The translations under genes were made by a program, and so were the position numbers. Below the pieces are notes generated by a model, which was not told where the DNA came from, made no database searches, and worked only from the letters and a program-made list of their open reading frames with translations. Positions 42,332-51,051 of a stretch of DNA of 64,000 nt are shown here, piece by piece. How positions within the stretch are numbered: position 1 is the stretch's first letter; every line of letters starts with the position of its first letter. This stretch comes from CAJQQY01 sp045106765. Lineage in GTDB: Bacteria; Bacteroidota; Bacteroidia; Chitinophagales; Saprospiraceae. The stretch spans positions 1 through 64,000 of the forward strand of contig JBGCFD010000154.1 in the NCBI GenBank assembly GCA_045106765.1. The letters run 5' to 3'.

Positions 42332-43903
42332 ATGAAACGTATTTTATTTTTATTAATTAGTTGTTCTATTTCTATTCAAGTAGTCGCTCAGAATTTCTCT
42401 ATTATAGTGATGCCTGATACACAACATTATTGTGATTTTGGACCAACTGCGAATGCAATTTTTTCAGCACAAACCCAATGGATCGTAGATACCTTAGATG
42501 AGTTAAACGTTGTTTTTGTTACTGGTCTGGGAGATATTGTTCAAAATGCTCAACTTACATCCGAATGGGATCTTGCTGATGATGCCTATAGTTTAATTGA
42601 AGATCCTGCAACAACCTTACTAACGCATGGTATTCCTTATGGTTTGGTAGTAGGAAATCATGATCAATGGCCAAAGAGAACTCCTGGAGCTACTACTAAT
42701 TTTAATTCATATTTTGGGGTAAGTCGATTTTCTGGTCGGAGTTATTATGGAGGAGGTTTCCCTGCGACAAAGAATGATAATAGCTATCAATTATTTAGTG
42801 GAGGTGGAATGGACTTCATCATCATTCATATCGAATTTGATGAGAGTGATAACCCACCTAATCAAAGTCAATTAGATGTAATAGATTGGGCTGATGGTTT
42901 ATTGACAACTCATAGTGATCGAAGAGCTATAATTTCTTCTCATTATATTATAGATAGAGGGAATCAAGCAGATGGAGATGCCGATTTTGGTGACCAAGGA
43001 GAAAGAATTTTTGATTCGTTATCTCGTCATGAAAACCTTTTTTTAATGCTAGGTGGACATGAAGCAACTGAAGGAGAAAGAGTGGATTCAGTAGGGCCAA
43101 CTGGAAATAAGCATGCTATTTACACGCTTCTTTCTGACTATCAGAATCAACCCAATGGAGGGAATGGTTGGCTTCGAATCATGGAGTTTATACCATCAGA
43201 AGATAGTATTAAAGTTTCAACATACTCACCTACTTTGGACGCTTATGGTGATACTCCTTTTGACGAAATGGGAGAGATAAATGTTGCTAACTCATTCGGA
43301 GGAGATGGATCTATCTCAGCTCCATTTAAGTTACACTATGAAATGACTCCTGCTCCTCTTCCTGTCGAACTAGTTGATTTTAAAGTAAGAAAAGAAGGTA
43401 AAGAATCTTTAATAAGTTGGGAGACTGCTTCGGAGGATAATAACAAAGGTTTTGAAATTCAAAAAAGTACTGATGGAGAGCGTTGGGAAAAATTAACATG
43501 GATAGATGGATATGGTACTACTACTAATACGCAATCATATTCTTATGTTGATACTGAACCACATCGTGGAGATAATTATTATCGACTTCGGCAAGTAGAT
43601 TTCGATGATAAGGAAGATTTTTCCGCAGTTAGAGTGGTGACTTTTGATTTTGTTTTGGAAGCTCCAGTTATTTATCCTAATCCAGTTTTGGATGAACTAA
43701 CGATTGAAATGCCAAGTATTAATACTGGAAAAGTAACTTTTGAAATTAGAGATATTAATGGAAGAGTGATTATGAATGAGAGAGTAAATTTAGAAGATGA
43801 AATTCATAAAATTAATACCAGTAGTTTGATACCTGGAATATATTATCTCGATATTCAATCTCAATCTTCTTTAACTTCTTATCCATTTACCAAAACGAAG
43901 TAG
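42332..43903 (+). CDS. secreted metallophosphoesterase with type A T9SS sorting domain
   Basis: A 523-residue exported protein. Residues 1-19 are a signal peptide ending SIQVVAQ. The calcineurin-like phosphoesterase domain (about 22-300) shows the metal-binding motifs VMPDTQHY, GLGDIVQNA, VVGNHDQW and LGGHEA. A linker with LPVELVDFKVRKEGKESLIS leads to a fibronectin-like region, and the last 75 residues match the type A sorting domain (IYPNPVLDELTIEM...GRVIMNERV...PGIYYLDIQ). It is probably released or anchored at the cell surface and cleaves phosphoesters of unknown identity. It stands alone between the exopolysaccharide locus and the purine genes. Confidence 0.9.
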   Translation: MKRILFLLISCSISIQVVAQNFSIIVMPDTQHYCDFGPTANAIFSAQTQWIVDTLDELNVVFVTGLGDIVQNAQLTSEWDLADDAYSLIEDPATTLLTHGIPYGLVVGNHDQWPKRTPGATTNFNSYFGVSRFSGRSYYGGGFPATKNDNSYQLFSGGGMDFIIIHIEFDESDNPPNQSQLDVIDWADGLLTTHSDRRAIISSHYIIDRGNQADGDADFGDQGERIFDSLSRHENLFLMLGGHEATEGERVDSVGPTGNKHAIYTLLSDYQNQPNGGNGWLRIMEFIPSEDSIKVSTYSPTLDAYGDTPFDEMGEINVANSFGGDGSISAPFKLHYEMTPAPLPVELVDFKVRKEGKESLISWETASEDNNKGFEIQKSTDGERWEKLTWIDGYGTTTNTQSYSYVDTEPHRGDNYYRLRQVDFDDKEDFSAVRVVTFDFVLEAPVIYPNPVLDELTIEMPSINTGKVTFEIRDINGRVIMNERVNLEDEIHKINTSSLIPGIYYLDIQSQSSLTSYPFTKTK

Positions 43904-43926
43904 TAAAAAAAAAATCTGCATGACGA

Positions 43927-43976
43927 ATAAATAACAATGTGCTTACATTTTTTAATTTAAGCGCATTGTTATTTAT
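43927..43976. terminator. bidirectional terminator between convergent genes
   Basis: ATAAATAACAATGTGCTTA pairs with TAAGCGCATTGTTATTTAT over 19 bases with one mismatch, with A- and T-rich borders. It serves the phosphoesterase gene and the xdh operon. Confidence 0.75.
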
Positions 43977-43998
43977 ACAGCTATAAGGCGATGAAGTC

Positions 43999-44964
43999 TT
44001 ATTTCTCTCGATTAGTTTCCCCAATAATTTCCGCAGCAATACTTATTGCAATTTCTTGAGGAGTCTTGCTAAAAATTTTTAGCCCAATTGGCGTAAAAAT
44101 ATGTTCATAAGATTTTTTTGAAAAACCTTCCATTTCTAATTCTTCCAGCAGCGTTTTTATTTTTGCTTTGCTGCCCATCATACCAATGTAGAAAAAATCT
44201 TTCCCCAATAACTGCTTTAAAACGATTTTATCAGGACGATAACCAAAAGTCATAATGACTACAAAATCATCTTGACAATTTTCAAGTTGAGTGCCTATGG
44301 AATCATAAGAGATGAGATGTTTTTCATGACAAAAATTATTTTCTTGGAGCGTATTGATTGCTTCTCGGTCATCATATATTTTTATATGAAATCCTAAAAA
44401 ATTCATGACCTCCGATAATGCCAAGCTAACATGACCTCCTCCAAAAATATGGATGACTTTTTGTTGATTCATTTTTTCGATATAAGACCAATCTGCATTA
44501 ATTTCATTTTGATGAAAACCAATTGGAATAGTCAAATCATTTTTTGAAATAATAGAAATTCCTTTTTTGGAAAAAAATAAATAATCTGATTTTTTTGATT
44601 CAATGGACTTTTCTATTTGCTGAAGTAACGCTGTGTTTTTTTTATAAAAAGGAAAAAATGCAATGATTTGATTTCCAGAACAAATCATTCCTGATTGTTG
44701 AGTGGAATGAATTTTATCGTGGTATTGAAATTTGAGTTCGACCGTAGTTTCTATTTTAGATAATTTCTGCTTCGAAAGTTCCACTAATTTATGTTCCATG
44801 ATTCCGCCGCCGATGCTTCCGAAAAGTTGTCCATCATTGGCAATAGCCATTTGAAAACCTTGTCTTCCAGGTGAGCTACCTTCACTATGTACTACTTGTA
44901 AAAGCATTGTTGGAATGTCAGCTTGTAACTTTTGGAGGATGAATTTTATGGTGGTTAGTTTCAT
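43999..44964 (-). CDS. xdhC: XdhC family protein (molybdenum cofactor insertion)
   Basis: A 321-residue protein with the two-domain layout of XdhC/CoxI: an N-terminal domain (LLQVVHSEGSSPGRQGFQMA, FGSIGGGIMEHKLV) and a C-terminal Rossmann domain beginning HIFGGGHVSLALSEVM and containing VIMTFGYRPDKIVL and FFYIGMMGSKAKIKTLLEEL. XdhC binds molybdenum cofactor, supports its sulfuration and hands it to xanthine dehydrogenase. It is encoded 48 bases downstream of the large subunit gene, the standard arrangement. It acts in the cytoplasm and is not part of the final enzyme. Confidence 0.92.
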   Translation of the reverse strand: MKLTTIKFILQKLQADIPTMLLQVVHSEGSSPGRQGFQMAIANDGQLFGSIGGGIMEHKLVELSKQKLSKIETTVELKFQYHDKIHSTQQSGMICSGNQIIAFFPFYKKNTALLQQIEKSIESKKSDYLFFSKKGISIISKNDLTIPIGFHQNEINADWSYIEKMNQQKVIHIFGGGHVSLALSEVMNFLGFHIKIYDDREAINTLQENNFCHEKHLISYDSIGTQLENCQDDFVVIMTFGYRPDKIVLKQLLGKDFFYIGMMGSKAKIKTLLEELEMEGFSKKSYEHIFTPIGLKIFSKTPQEIAISIAAEIIGETNREK

Positions 44965-45012
44965 AACTAGTTAGGTGTCGAATACCTTAAAGATATTCAA
45001 TACCTATTGAGG

Positions 45013-47334
45013 TTATTTATCAGTTTTAAAATTTTTCTTCGATTTTGAATATAAAGCCATCAATACTCTTTCAGGGGTAATCGGTGAAACATAATCAAAG
45101 TCAGCTTCTGAATTAAATGCTCGAACCGCATCTCGAATCGCAAAGTAAGCACCGATCCCATACATCAAAGGTGGTTCACCAACGGCCTTAGATTTGTAAA
45201 TGGCTAAGTTGTTTGCCCGCAGCGGCAAGAAGGAGGTATTAATCGTTTTAGGAACAGAATATATATCTGGAATTTTATAAGTAGAAAGAGCATTACTAAG
45301 TAATTTCCCTTTTTGATTAAAGAGGATTTCTTCCATGGTCATCCAACCAATTCCTTGCACCAAGCCGCCTTCTATTTGTCCAAGGTCAACGAGTTCGTTG
45401 ATTGTTTCTCCCACATCATGGACAACATGCACATCATCAATTTCATAAATTCCTCTCAAACAATCTACTGTCGTCGTAAGTAATGCAGTTCCATAAACAT
45501 GATAAGCAAAAGGATGTCCCTTTCCTGTTTCTTTGTCAAAATTAATCCTTGGAGTGGCGTAATGACCTTTGGCACTTAGATTAATTCGTTGGGAAAAAGC
45601 ATCGGTCACAACCTGCAACCAAGGAATTTCTTTTCCATTTTTGGCAATAGTGATTTTTCCATTTTGAAAAAAAATAGGCGTAGAGTCTTCCAAGTTAAAA
45701 GCATTTTGGATCATATTTTTTAACCTATCTTTAATTTGCTGGCAAGCGTCTAACAATGCTTTTCCGTTGAGGTCGGCAGTTGCACTTGCGGCAGAGGGAG
45801 AAGTGTTGGCAACTCTGGTAGTGTTGGTCGTTTCCAATTTTATCAATTCAGGAGCGATCCCAAATTCTCTAGCTGTGACTTGAACCATTTTTGTATTTAC
45901 TCCTTGCCCCATTTCTATAGCACCTGTGCTTACGCCAACCGTTCCGTCAGTATAAATATGGGCCAAGGCACGAGCATGATTCATCATCGTGTTGGTAAAT
46001 GAAATTCCAAAACAAATTGGCATCAATGCTAAACCTTTTTTAGAAAATGTATTTGTATTGTTATAAGATTCAATGTCTGTTCTTATTTTTTCAATATTAT
46101 ATTTTTTATCGAGTTCTTCCCAACTATTTTTTGCTTCCCCATTTTCTACTATTTGTCCATAAGGAAATTCATCGCCATCGTTCAATAAATTACTTTGTTG
46201 AATTTCAGTAGCATTAACTTTTAAAATTCTTGCGGCATGATCAATGGCTGCTTCCATTACAAACATTCCTTGAGGTCCACCAAATCCTCGAAAGGCAGTA
46301 TTGGGCGGAAGATTAGTTTTGCAACAATGCGCTTTTAAAATAACATTTGGAATAAAATAACTATTCGTTGCATGGAAAAGTGTTCGTTCCAAAACAGCAG
46401 GAGACAAGTCTGCGGCAGCTCCTCCATTTTGAAAAAAGGAAGCTTCATACGCAATGATTTTTAAATTTTTGTCTAAACCAATTTTATAGTCACTTCGATA
46501 AGGATGCCGTTTTCCAGTCATCCGCATATCTTCCATTCGATGCAAAATACACTTGGCTGGTTTTTTCAAAACCCACGCCACTAGTGCCGTCATTGCAGCA
46601 AAAGGATTCGCTTGATCTTCCTTTCCACCAAACCCTCCACCAATTCGAGTGACATCAACTTCCACTTTATTCATTCCAATTCCGAGCACTCGGGCAACCG
46701 CTTTTTGTACTTGAGTAGGCCCTTGAGTGGAGCTGTGAATTTTTATACTTCCATGTTCCATCGGGTAGGCATACGCTCCTTGCGTTTCCAAATATAAATG
46801 TTCTTGTCCACCTGAGTCGGCAGATCCTTCAAAAATATATGCGGCTTTTTCGAATGCTTTTTTACTATTACCTAACTGGAAAGTTCTTGAGTTGGATAAA
46901 AATTGCCCTTGGAGAAAAGCTTCTTTGGGATCAACAATCGCAGGTAATTCTTCGATGTCGATTTTGATTTTTTCTAAGGCTTCTTCTGCTACAATTTCAC
47001 TTTCTGCGACTACCAATAAAATCGCTTGACCTCTAAAATGAACTTCCTCTTCTGCCAATAAAGGTTCGTCTTGAATAATTCCTCCAATTTGATTTTCTCC
47101 AGGAATATCTTGTTGGGAAAAAATCTTAACGACTCCTAACAGTTGTTCTGCTTCCGAAAAATCAATTGATTTAATTTTTCCATGAGCAACTGGCGAATCA
47201 AAAATTTTGATAAACAAAGTACCTTGCATTGTTGGAATATCATCAACATAAGTACTCTTGCCAGTCACATGCCCGATGGCATCTATATTGGCAATGATTT
47301 TTTTATCCTTGAGTTTTTTTAGGGGATCAATCAT
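45013..47334 (-). CDS. xdhB: xanthine dehydrogenase, molybdopterin-binding subunit
   Basis: A 773-residue molybdenum hydroxylase large subunit. Typical motifs include GHVTGKSTYVDDIP at the N-terminus, GGQEHLYLETQGAYAYP, TRIGGGFGGKEDQANPFA, PNTAFRGFGGPQGMFVMEAA, GAIEMGQGVNTKMVQV and, near the C-terminus, VGEPPLMYGIGAYFAIRDA, which carries the active-site glutamate. The FRGFGGPQG segment matches true xanthine dehydrogenases rather than aldehyde or CO oxidoreductases. It oxidises hypoxanthine and xanthine to urate together with the FeS/FAD subunit. Its start overlaps the end of xdhA by four bases, so translation is coupled. Confidence 0.94.
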   Translation of the reverse strand: MIDPLKKLKDKKIIANIDAIGHVTGKSTYVDDIPTMQGTLFIKIFDSPVAHGKIKSIDFSEAEQLLGVVKIFSQQDIPGENQIGGIIQDEPLLAEEEVHFRGQAILLVVAESEIVAEEALEKIKIDIEELPAIVDPKEAFLQGQFLSNSRTFQLGNSKKAFEKAAYIFEGSADSGGQEHLYLETQGAYAYPMEHGSIKIHSSTQGPTQVQKAVARVLGIGMNKVEVDVTRIGGGFGGKEDQANPFAAMTALVAWVLKKPAKCILHRMEDMRMTGKRHPYRSDYKIGLDKNLKIIAYEASFFQNGGAAADLSPAVLERTLFHATNSYFIPNVILKAHCCKTNLPPNTAFRGFGGPQGMFVMEAAIDHAARILKVNATEIQQSNLLNDGDEFPYGQIVENGEAKNSWEELDKKYNIEKIRTDIESYNNTNTFSKKGLALMPICFGISFTNTMMNHARALAHIYTDGTVGVSTGAIEMGQGVNTKMVQVTAREFGIAPELIKLETTNTTRVANTSPSAASATADLNGKALLDACQQIKDRLKNMIQNAFNLEDSTPIFFQNGKITIAKNGKEIPWLQVVTDAFSQRINLSAKGHYATPRINFDKETGKGHPFAYHVYGTALLTTTVDCLRGIYEIDDVHVVHDVGETINELVDLGQIEGGLVQGIGWMTMEEILFNQKGKLLSNALSTYKIPDIYSVPKTINTSFLPLRANNLAIYKSKAVGEPPLMYGIGAYFAIRDAVRAFNSEADFDYVSPITPERVLMALYSKSKKNFKTDK

Positions 47335-48755
47335 CTTTTTAGCATTTTAGTGATCGGTTCGATGACTCCAAAAAATTCTATAAAATGAGTCAAAATTAAC
47401 TGTCGCAACAACAGCCGTTTATATTCAGCAGTTCCTCTAGCATCGCTGATAGGAGAGATTTCTTGGTTGACAATTTTAAAAAAATCATTCAAAACCTCGT
47501 CGGTTAATTTTTTGTTTTTTAAAAAACCAGCAGACTCAAATAAGTACTTTGGAATAGGACCAACTCCTCCTGCGGAAATATGAATTATAGAGATTTCTCC
47601 TTCTTTATTTAAACTGATTTGACAAGCAGAATTGACACTCGCAATATCTAGGTGAGTTCGTTTACTTACTTTTTCAAAATTAAAATGAGTGGAATCATCA
47701 GGAACTGAAAATTGAATAGACTCGATAAATTCAGCAGGAGATTTATCGATTTTTTTATAATCTAAAAAAAAGTCTTTTAAAGCTATCGTTCGGGTATTTC
47801 CATTCTCATTTAAAATAATAGAACTATCCAAAGCAAGAAAAAAAATAGTCATATCTCCGATCGGCGAAGCATTGACAAAATTTCCAGCTAAGGTTGCCAT
47901 GTTTCTAATTGGCGTCGAAGAGACTAATTTTAAGTGCTTTTTTAAATTTGGAAATATATTGTTAAAAACTGGTGATTCTTCCAAATCAGTAACAGTTGCA
48001 GATGCACCAATTTTACAAATCTCATCTTTGATTGCAATGCCTTTTAAGTTTTGATTATCAAATTTATTTTTAACAAAAGCTTTTCTAATCACTTCAGGTT
48101 TTTGCACCAATAAATCTGTACCACCACCTAAAAAATATTCTGTAGAAGTATTGTTAGAAAAAACTTTAGGGGCTAATTTTTTATTTAAATCAACTAACCT
48201 AGATTTGATGTTAATCATATATTTCGGCAAATGACCCTTTTCTACGAGCCAAGGAATTTTTTGAGTGGTTGGTTTATTTTTTAATTGATCACAAAAAGCA
48301 TCAGTTGCTCGTTCGATAGATTTATAACCGGTGCATCGACAAATATTTCCATCAATAGATTTTATCGCATTTGTTGAATCAACCGTTTTATCCGATAAGG
48401 CAAATCCAGTAAAAGACATAATAAAACCTGGTGTACAAAATCCACATTGCGTTCCATTATTATTGACCATTAAAGATTGAATAGGAGTGAGGTCTTTCCG
48501 ATTAATACCTTCGATAGTTAAAATATGTTTTCCATGAATATTAATCAAAGGAGTGATGCAAGAAGTCATGGATTGATAAATGAGTTCTCCGTTTTTTAAT
48601 TCTCCTACAAGGATTGTACATGCACCACAGTCACCTTCTCGACATCCAACTTTAGTCCCTGTCAATTGTTTTTCATATCGAACAAAATCCAAAACAGTAC
48701 TTCCTTTTGAAAGATCTGAGTGGATAATTTTATCATTTAAAATAAATTGGATCAT
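47331..48755 (-). CDS. xdhA: xanthine dehydrogenase, FeS/FAD subunit
   Basis: A 474-residue small subunit combining two iron-sulfur domains with the FAD domain. The plant-type [2Fe-2S] cluster ligands are Cys38, Cys43, Cys46 and Cys66 (VGCREGDCGACTILVG, then TSC); the second cluster uses Cys104, Cys107, Cys139 and Cys141 (QCGFCTPG, NICRCTGY). The FAD-binding part has FLGGGTDLLVQ and ATLAGNFVNASPIGDM, and a CO-dehydrogenase flavoprotein C-terminal domain follows. It takes electrons from the molybdenum centre and passes them to NAD+. It is the first gene of the xdhABC operon, 113 bases downstream of the guanine deaminase gene, which is on the same strand. Confidence 0.95.
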   Translation of the reverse strand: MIQFILNDKIIHSDLSKGSTVLDFVRYEKQLTGTKVGCREGDCGACTILVGELKNGELIYQSMTSCITPLINIHGKHILTIEGINRKDLTPIQSLMVNNNGTQCGFCTPGFIMSFTGFALSDKTVDSTNAIKSIDGNICRCTGYKSIERATDAFCDQLKNKPTTQKIPWLVEKGHLPKYMINIKSRLVDLNKKLAPKVFSNNTSTEYFLGGGTDLLVQKPEVIRKAFVKNKFDNQNLKGIAIKDEICKIGASATVTDLEESPVFNNIFPNLKKHLKLVSSTPIRNMATLAGNFVNASPIGDMTIFFLALDSSIILNENGNTRTIALKDFFLDYKKIDKSPAEFIESIQFSVPDDSTHFNFEKVSKRTHLDIASVNSACQISLNKEGEISIIHISAGGVGPIPKYLFESAGFLKNKKLTDEVLNDFFKIVNQEISPISDARGTAEYKRLLLRQLILTHFIEFFGVIEPITKMLKR

Positions 48756-48868
48756 TTTTGAAATCGTTTTAAGTTGGACGTTTTTCGAAATGGTTTGATT
48801 TTTTTTTTAGAAGATTAATTCTGAGAAGTAAACGTAAAACGTTCAACGTCTAACGTTCAAAAAAAAAA

Positions 48869-49345
48869 TCAATACTCCGTTTTATCCTCTTTGCTTTCCC
48901 ACAATTTAAAAACTTCATTTCCTTCTGCATTCATCATCTGCTCTGTTTTGATACTTCGATCTTGGATATTCAGATTTAATTCTTTATAAATAAAATCATC
49001 ATCAAATCCAATTCTGGCAGCATCTTCCTTTGTGCAAGCATAAAACATTTTATCAGGACGAGCCCAATAAATTGCACCAAGACACATCGGACAAGGTTCG
49101 CAAGAAGTATAAATGATGCAACCGTCTAACTGAAAAGTATCTAACTCTTGGCAAGCATTTCGAATAGCGACGACCTCTGCATGAGCAGTTGGATCATTAG
49201 AAGAAGTGACTCTATTATTTCCTTCGGCGATAATTTTGCCATCTTTTACGATGACTGCTCCAAAAGGTCCTCCATCATTAGATTCCATTCCTTTACGAGA
49301 AATATCAATGGCGCGTTGCATAAAATATTTGTGATCTTTAGTCAT
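48869..49345 (-). CDS. guaD: nucleoside/guanine deaminase (CMP/dCMP deaminase fold)
   Basis: A 158-residue zinc deaminase, counted from the ATG at 49345; an in-frame ATG at 49414 would add 23 residues that do not resemble the family. The catalytic HAE (His55, Glu57) and PCPMC zinc ligands (Cys85, Cys88) are in place: NDPTAHAEVVAIRNAC and YTSCEPCPMCLGAIYWARPD. The C-terminal GFDDDFIYKELNL is typical of guanine deaminases of the Bacillus GuaD type. It converts guanine to xanthine, the substrate of the xanthine dehydrogenase encoded downstream, so the four genes probably form one purine-degradation unit. tRNA adenosine deaminase (TadA) is the main alternative but fits the C-terminus less well. 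Confidence 0.85.
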   Translation of the reverse strand: MTKDHKYFMQRAIDISRKGMESNDGGPFGAVIVKDGKIIAEGNNRVTSSNDPTAHAEVVAIRNACQELDTFQLDGCIIYTSCEPCPMCLGAIYWARPDKMFYACTKEDAARIGFDDDFIYKELNLNIQDRSIKTEQMMNAEGNEVFKLWESKEDKTEY

Positions 49346-49540
49346 GTAATGATTTCTTTTTTTAATTTTAAAAATTGAGATTTGCTCAGAGAAATATTCG
49401 ATTTGATTCAGCATCTAAATTAAGATTTTTAAGAGAAGAATACCAAATCGAAAAGTTTAATATACTGAAAAAATGGTAAGTGTTGCAATATGCTTATTAT
49501 TCATTAATAGGGATAATTAGTAGAAAAATTAAAATAAATA

Positions 49541-50725
49541 ATGCCGAAAATTGATTCTCTCAACCAACAGAGATCTAACGATATTTTACTGATTGTAGGG
49601 ATTTTGTTTGTTGCTATCAATTTACGTCCTGCCCTTGCTAGTATCGGTCCGTTGATTGAAGATATACGACAAGCGACAGGACTTTCTAGTGGACTTTTAG
49701 GTTTGTTGACTACCTTACCTTTGATTGCGTTTGGTTTTATTTCTACCTTAACGCCATTATTCACCAGACGATTTGGAATTGGTGGAACCTTATTTGGGGC
49801 GATGCTATTATTAACGATTGGTATTGCCATTCGATCTATTGTATGGTTGCCTGCTTTATTTTTAGGAACACTAATTTCGGGTGTTGCGATCGCTTTTGGA
49901 AATGTATTGTTACCTAGCTTAACTAAGCGTAATTTCGAATCGAATTCAGGATTAATAACCAGCCTATATTCTAGTATGATGGCGGTAGGAGCAGCATTGG
50001 CTGCAGGGGTTAGTGTTCCGTTAGCGCATAATTTTGGATTGGGTTGGCGGGGTTCTCTTGGAGTGTGGGCCATCTTATCTTTGGTTGCTTTTTTTGTTTG
50101 GTTACCGCAATTATTCCGTTTGAAAAAATCCAGTTCTAATCGAAGTTACATAAAGGCAATGAAAAAGTTAAGTGGTTCAAGAACAGCTTGGCAAGTGGCG
50201 TTATTTATGGGACTTCAGTCATTAGTTTTTTACGTCATCTTGGCTTGGCTTCCTGCCATCTTACAAAGTAGAGGATATGATGCTTCCTTTTCTGGGTGGA
50301 TGCTTTCTCTAGCACAAGCTACAGGAATTTTAGGTGCACTAACTATTCCTTTTTTGGCAGGAAAGAAAAAAGATCAGCGTGGTATTGTGTTATTTTTATT
50401 TATAGTGGAATTGATTAGTTTGATTGGATTATTTCTTCCTCAGTTGGAATGGGTTGCTGTCTGGGTTTCTCTACTTGGTTTTGTTATGGGGAGTACTTTT
50501 GGGTTGTCTTTACTTTTTATCGTTCTTCGTTCCCAAGATGCAGAATCTGCAACAGAACTATCCGGAATGGCTCAGTCGATTGGGTATTTTGTAGCAGCGA
50601 TTGGGCCGATTATTTTTGGTAGCCTCTTTGATTTGACAGGGAGTTGGACCTATCCTTTTGTTTTCCTTTTTGTGGTTTCATTTCTAAAAATGGTTACAGG
50701 GCTAGGAGTCGGAAAGGAAGTATGA
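49541..50725 (+). CDS. MFS transporter, CynX/NimT family
   Basis: A 394-residue transporter with twelve hydrophobic helices. It shows the start of the CynX/NimT group (LLIVGILFVAINLRPALASI GPLIEDIRQATGLS) and the second-half repeat (FMGLQSLVFYVILAWLPAIL). Characterised relatives export 2-nitroimidazole or are cyanate-linked; most are of unknown substrate. It is divergent from guaD with about 195 bases between starts, so a shared regulatory region and a role in moving purines or nitrogen compounds are possible but unproven. Confidence 0.85.
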   Translation: MPKIDSLNQQRSNDILLIVGILFVAINLRPALASIGPLIEDIRQATGLSSGLLGLLTTLPLIAFGFISTLTPLFTRRFGIGGTLFGAMLLLTIGIAIRSIVWLPALFLGTLISGVAIAFGNVLLPSLTKRNFESNSGLITSLYSSMMAVGAALAAGVSVPLAHNFGLGWRGSLGVWAILSLVAFFVWLPQLFRLKKSSSNRSYIKAMKKLSGSRTAWQVALFMGLQSLVFYVILAWLPAILQSRGYDASFSGWMLSLAQATGILGALTIPFLAGKKKDQRGIVLFLFIVELISLIGLFLPQLEWVAVWVSLLGFVMGSTFGLSLLFIVLRSQDAESATELSGMAQSIGYFVAAIGPIIFGSLFDLTGSWTYPFVFLFVVSFLKMVTGLGVGKEV

Positions 50726-51051
50726 TAAATAGTTTTGAAAGTTGACTTGTCTTTTGGAGGAAACTTATACAGTAATCAAAATATATCCTTACTTTAAAAT
50801 AGGTGAATTTGAATAGTGTCTTGTCCTAAAATAGTTACAGATGAAAAATACCAAAGGGTAAACTTATGGATTGATAAGTTATTTCATTAAGAAGTGAAAA
50901 TAATTAAATTTATTTTGTTAGGAATTTATTTTGTAATATATTGAAATCGAAAAGTTTAGCCAAAACCAATTTGAGAGAACTCACTAAGAATTATTAAGTT
51001 AACATTCATACTTTATTTAAGAAGGGAATATAATTTCAAATAATAAATTAT
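50726..51051. other. gene-free spacer before the patatin module
   Basis: 326 very AT-rich bases. No terminator for the MFS gene, no clear promoter box and no open frame of note were seen. Confidence 0.5.
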
